NCBI GenBank assembly: GCA_016866645.1
Contig: VGLX01000048.1
Location: 1 to 7,944 of the forward strand
Direction of reading: 5' to 3'
DNA length: 7,944 bases
From: Candidatus Woesearchaeota archaeon
GTDB lineage: Archaea; Nanobdellota; Nanobdellia; SCGC-AAA011-G17; VGLX01
Numbering within the stretch: the first letter of the stretch is position 1; each line of letters starts with the position of its first letter. A model generated the notes under the pieces. It had not been told where the DNA came from. It did no database searches and saw only the letters and a program-made list of their open reading frames with translations. Shown piece by piece: positions 5,751 through 7,944 of this stretch. The translations under genes were made by a program, and so were the position numbers.

Positions 5751-6442
5751 TCTTTAATACCTTCCCAGCTCCAACCTTTGATCAAGTGCTTGCATTTTAG
5801 TGAAGTGTCTGCAAAGATGTTAAAATTGTTGTTGAAAGCGTCGTAAGCGAACCATATGTCATCAAAGCCTTCGTATTCTTTTCCGAATCTGAATTTTATT
5901 TTTTCTAAAACTTTTCTGCGTATTAAGACGCAGCCGAGGCCGCAAGCGCCGACCTCAATAATCCTTGGTGTAGTAACTTCTTGTTCTGACATGACTTTTA
6001 ATCCGCTTTTACCGGATTTTTTCCATAATACTGGGGCGAGCCCTAGGTCAATCCCTTCTTTATTCTTTTGATAAGTAAAGTACACTCCTGTGATTATTTC
6101 TTTGTTGTGTTCTAACAGTCTTTGAATAATACTTACTGGGGGTATTACGTCTTGTTCTAATGAGAAGAAATAATCATAGCCTTCATCCAAGACTTTCTGT
6201 CTCAAGATGTTTCTCGAGTCTACAATCCTCTGCTTTGCACCTTCATAGTAAGGCCCTTTAACAACCGGGATGCCTAAGCTCTTAATTTTTTTATAATACT
6301 CGTCAGTCTTAGAATTGTCAACCAACAGAATATCAAAATTGTCATAGTTTAAAGATTTTAATCCTTCGGCGTAACACTCAAGAGCATAACTTTTATGTTC
6401 AGAAGTCGGGCAGCCTACTAAGATTTTTGGATTTTTCATCAT
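5747..6442 (-). CDS. GT-A-fold glycosyltransferase (first of a tandem pair)
   Basis: A 231-residue soluble protein with the same order of motifs as its neighbour: KILVGCPTSE, LLVDNS (39-44), EQD at 96-98 in place of DxD, TGVYF (118-122), CGLGCVLIRRKVLEKI (167-182), FDDIWF (193-198) and CKHLI with H219. The first acidic residue of the metal motif is Glu rather than Asp, a change that may alter metal or donor handling. The ATG at 6442 lies about 26 nt from the centre of a TTTTATAAA box, so the mRNA is probably leaderless; a second ATG follows at once at 6439. It overlaps the next gene by 4 nt, so the two should be co-translated. The nearby S-layer and pilin-like genes suggest a role in surface glycosylation, which is inference. 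Confidence 0.8.
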   Translation of the reverse strand: MMKNPKILVGCPTSEHKSYALECYAEGLKSLNYDNFDILLVDNSKTDEYYKKIKSLGIPVVKGPYYEGAKQRIVDSRNILRQKVLDEGYDYFFSLEQDVIPPVSIIQRLLEHNKEIITGVYFTYQKNKEGIDLGLAPVLWKKSGKSGLKVMSEQEVTTPRIIEVGACGLGCVLIRRKVLEKIKFRFGKEYEGFDDIWFAYDAFNNNFNIFADTSLKCKHLIKGWSWEGIKE

Positions 6443-6463
6443 TAAAAGTTTTTAGTTCTCCAA

Positions 6464-6472
6464 TTTATAAAA
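6464..6472 (-). promoter_or_regulatory. TATA box of the glycosyltransferase operon
   Basis: TTTTATAAA is centred about 26 nt before the ATG at 6442, predicting a leaderless transcript. It overlaps the downstream edge of the preceding unit, lying only about 16-24 nt beyond that unit's stop codon. Confidence 0.65.
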
Positions 6473-6478
6473 CTTATT

Positions 6479-6485
6479 AAAAAAA
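6479..6485 (-). terminator. T-tract terminator after the AbiE-like pair
   Basis: Seven consecutive T on the minus strand begin 2 nt after the stop codon of the nucleotidyltransferase gene. The tract is short and has no clear hairpin, so the call rests on position and the known archaeal use of T-runs. Confidence 0.45.
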
Positions 6486-6487
6486 GT

Positions 6488-7099
6488 TTACAGTTTTGTT
6501 AGTATCTGTTCTTTCTTGAGTTTGAACTGTCTCGGGTTAAGGTTTAAGTACTGTATGTCTTTGAATGTTTTTATTATCGTTTTCAGTCTTGGCAGGTAAT
6601 GCTCCAGCTCGTATAGTTTCAATAATGATTCATATTCTTTGAAGCTTACCTCAGAGTATATTAGTAATGTCATGATGTCTATCCTGTCCTTGTCCCCTTT
6701 TACTGATTCTTTCCTTTCTAACTCTGCGCCTTGCTTTAGTATCAACAATGCTTCTGGCTTTACGACTTTCAGGCCTTTTATTTTTGTCGCGTATTTTTTT
6801 ATATCTTCTACTGGTATTGCAAGTTTTGAATAGAATGGCACATATATGTCCACGTCTATCTCTTCGAACTGTATCTCGTACTTTTTCAAGTTGTCATTCT
6901 TTTTAAGGCCGTATTTTTTTTTCAGGTAGTCTAATGTTTTAAGGTCTTCTAATACTATGTCTACGTCTTTTGACTTGTGAAGGCTCGTCCATAAGTATGC
7001 CGCCCAGCCGCCTATCAGGATGAAGTCAAAAGAGTCTTTGTTTAGTTCTACTAGTATGTTCCAGCTTTTCTCTGTTAATATGCTATTCCAGAATTCCAT
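6488..7099 (-). CDS. AbiEii-like nucleotidyltransferase, putative toxin
   Basis: A 203-residue protein with the core signature of the polymerase-beta/MNT nucleotidyltransferase superfamily: LIGGWAAYL (28-36, the Gly-Gly motif), then D45-V-D47 in SKDVDIVL, and a third acidic site near D82/D84 (IDVDIYVPF). KGDKDRIDIMTLL (134-146) is the conserved helix typical of AbiEii-like and related stand-alone nucleotidyltransferases. All expected catalytic residues are present, so it is probably active. In bacterial AbiE systems the AbiEii protein is the toxin, and relatives modify RNA with nucleotides. Here the substrate is unknown. It follows a winged-helix gene with a 17-nt overlap. GGAGGA, 8 nt before the ATG, lies inside the end of that gene. 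It could instead be a housekeeping or resistance-type nucleotidyltransferase. Confidence 0.78.
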   Translation of the reverse strand: MEFWNSILTEKSWNILVELNKDSFDFILIGGWAAYLWTSLHKSKDVDIVLEDLKTLDYLKKKYGLKKNDNLKKYEIQFEEIDVDIYVPFYSKLAIPVEDIKKYATKIKGLKVVKPEALLILKQGAELERKESVKGDKDRIDIMTLLIYSEVSFKEYESLLKLYELEHYLPRLKTIIKTFKDIQYLNLNPRQFKLKKEQILTKL

Positions 7100-7664
7100 T
7101 TATCTTTTCCTCCATCGCTTTTAGGAAGTCTTTCGCATACCATTCTTTCACGTTCCATAAGTCTACGAATGTCTGGGCTAAAGTTGTTGTCTTTCCATAG
7201 CTTTCTATGAACGGGTCTTTTTTCATGACGAACAGGTTCGGGGTTTTGCTTGATGCTGGGAACCTTTTTTCTAATCCTTCGCCGTAGACGTATACTTCTG
7301 AATAGTCTGCCGGCACGTCTTTAAACCTGAGCTTGTATGCTGAGTAAGCCGCGAATACTATGTTGTCTGGCATATTGTTTTCTATGTTCCTTACTGGCAT
7401 GTCTGCATATGTTTTGTATGTTATGTCTTTTTCCATGTTTCTTATGCTCGCCCAGTAGTATAGTATTTTTTTAGGGTCTGTTATTTCCATGCTTCGGAGT
7501 TTTATTCTTACAGCGTTCATTTTCCTTAAAGGCTTGACTGCATGGTTTACCGTGCTTAATGACATACTAAGTTTTTTTGACAGCTCCAGCTGTGTCAGGC
7601 TTCTGTTCTTCTTTTCCATCGCCTGGAATAGTATTTCCCTGTAGACAAGTTCTATGTTTTTCAT
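7083..7664 (-). CDS. winged-helix AbiEi-like regulator, putative antitoxin
   Basis: A 193-residue protein with an N-terminal winged helix-turn-helix domain (about 5-60; SLTQLELSKKLSMSLSTVNH at 22-41 is the helix-turn-helix) and a C-terminal domain with VYVYG (124-128), FPASSKTPNLFVMKKDP (135-151) and a well-conserved-looking end, TFVDLWNVKEWYAKDF (165-180). This architecture and its place directly before a nucleotidyltransferase match AbiEi antitoxins, which neutralise AbiEii and repress their own promoter. The ATG at 7664 is 27-28 nt from the centre of a TTTATAAA box, so the mRNA is leaderless or nearly so, and no Shine-Dalgarno is seen. A 10-bp palindrome sits between the box and the start. 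Antitoxin function is inferred. A plain transcription factor paired with an enzyme is the alternative. Confidence 0.72.
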   Translation of the reverse strand: MKNIELVYREILFQAMEKKNRSLTQLELSKKLSMSLSTVNHAVKPLRKMNAVRIKLRSMEITDPKKILYYWASIRNMEKDITYKTYADMPVRNIENNMPDNIVFAAYSAYKLRFKDVPADYSEVYVYGEGLEKRFPASSKTPNLFVMKKDPFIESYGKTTTLAQTFVDLWNVKEWYAKDFLKAMEEKINGILE

Positions 7665-7667
7665 GTT

Positions 7668-7677
7668 TCTAATTAGA
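7668..7677. promoter_or_regulatory. palindrome at the start site of the AbiE-like operon, possible operator
   Basis: TCTAATTAGA is a perfect 10-bp palindrome located 4-13 nt upstream of the ATG at 7664 and downstream of the TATA box, about where transcription should start. A winged-helix protein bound here would block initiation, fitting autorepression. AT-rich palindromes of this length do occur by chance. Confidence 0.4.
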
Positions 7678-7687
7678 GAAGTGTTTA

Positions 7688-7695
7688 TTTATAAA
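7688..7695 (-). promoter_or_regulatory. TATA box of the AbiE-like operon
   Basis: TTTATAAA lies 27-28 nt (centre) before the ATG at 7664, predicting an essentially leaderless transcript. The adjoining region to 7805 separates it from a divergent gene. Confidence 0.6.
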
Positions 7696-7792
7696 TGTTT
7701 CGATAATCATGGCTTCATTCCGTAATTCTTTAAACTTTGAGGTCTCTTAATATTTGGACTTTTAGGGTTTTATGGGGGTTTAGAAGAAAGAA

Positions 7793-7798
7793 GAGGTG
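7793..7798 (+). promoter_or_regulatory. Shine-Dalgarno of the divergent plus-strand gene
   Basis: GAGGTG, complementary to the usual archaeal 16S 3' end, stands 7 nt before the ATG at 7806. It is the main support for the plus-strand gene. TATA-like stretches upstream (around 7729-7734 and 7746-7755) are weak, and none can be chosen with confidence. Confidence 0.55.
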
Positions 7799-7805
7799 GT
7801 AGAAT

Positions 7806-7944
7806 ATGGGCAAGGCAAATGTTCGCCTTAACCCCCGAGTTTCACAGTCTGTACGCAAAAACATTGTGGAACTCGCCTGCGGCTTTTTGAAGCCGATACT
7901 GCAAGAAAGGTTCAAGGAAAGTAATAAGTCTTGTGGTAGGAGGG
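7806..7944 (+). CDS. unrecognised protein, start only, cut off by the right edge
   Basis: Forty-six codons are visible, beginning MGKANVRLNPRVSQSVRK and staying open to the window end. The segment is basic (Lys/Arg-rich) with a possible amphipathic helix around ELACGFLKPILQERF and no signal peptide. I do not recognise it. A good Shine-Dalgarno precedes the ATG. Its codons are richer in G and C (CGC, CCC, GCC, GGC) than those of the AbiE-like genes next to it, hinting at a different origin or expression class, but the sample is small. It is the only plus-strand gene in the window and is divergent from the AbiE-like operon across 141 nt. Confidence 0.55.
   Translation, partial: MGKANVRLNPRVSQSVRKNIVELACGFLKPILQERFKESNKSCGRR

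Noticed and set aside
5856..6071. Plus-strand ORF of 71 codons, and the 64-codon one at 6639-6833
   Set aside because: They are antisense to the clearly identified glycosyltransferase and nucleotidyltransferase genes, and no plus-strand promoter or Shine-Dalgarno was seen.
6488..7664. HEPN-MNT toxin-antitoxin pair
   Set aside because: The partner of the nucleotidyltransferase is a winged-helix protein, not a HEPN helical bundle, and no RxxxxH HEPN motif was seen in it.
7880..7895. Hairpin CGGCTT/AAGCCG as a terminator
   Set aside because: It lies inside an open reading frame, is not followed by a T-run on either strand, and archaeal terminators do not usually need such a hairpin.
7730..7915. 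Minus-strand ORF of 61 codons
   Set aside because: It is antisense to the plus-strand gene at 7806, which has a well-placed GAGGTG. The minus-strand frame has no comparable start signal.

Overview
The window looks like archaeal chromosome, most likely from a DPANN-type lineage (Woesearchaeota, Pacearchaeota or similar; this placement is inference). Four transcription units carry the same TTTATAAA TATA box. Three of these boxes are centred 25-28 nt upstream of the start codon, as expected for leaderless archaeal mRNAs. Other archaeal signs are an S-layer protein of a kind I associate with DPANN genomes, N-termini like class III (archaellin/pilin) signal peptides, and simple T-tract terminators.

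Layout, read on the minus strand from right to left (all of 7664 to 1 is on the minus strand): (1) 7664-6488, an AbiE-like pair of a winged-helix regulator and a nucleotidyltransferase, overlapping by 17 nt, with a leaderless promoter that carries a palindrome; (2) 6442-5046, two tandem paralogous GT-A-fold glycosyltransferases with an ATGA overlap and their own leaderless promoter; (3) 4947-2329, four overlapping or abutting genes for proteins with one N-terminal membrane segment, prepilin-like N-termini and cysteine-containing outer domains, again from a leaderless promoter; (4) 2062 to the left edge, a large secreted S-layer protein (687 residues visible, C-terminus missing) with a long leader whose Shine-Dalgarno lies in a hairpin loop. 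On the plus strand, an unrecognised gene starts at 7806 and runs off the right edge.

Units 2-4 form a plausible cell-surface module: the pilin-like proteins and the S-layer protein would be the surface structure, and the glycosyltransferases could decorate them. The S-layer protein has five N-x-S/T sequons. No assembly ATPase, platform protein or prepilin peptidase is visible, so a real appendage would need assembly genes elsewhere. The four-gene cassette is the best candidate for an undescribed system here. The AbiE-like pair is a separate defence or toxin-antitoxin candidate.

I see no tRNA, rRNA, CRISPR array, insertion sequence or origin. The only gaps without a firmly called gene are short: 2063-2328 (266 nt, holding the S-layer promoter and leader and one doubtful 40-codon ORF), 4948-5045, 6443-6487 and 7665-7805.
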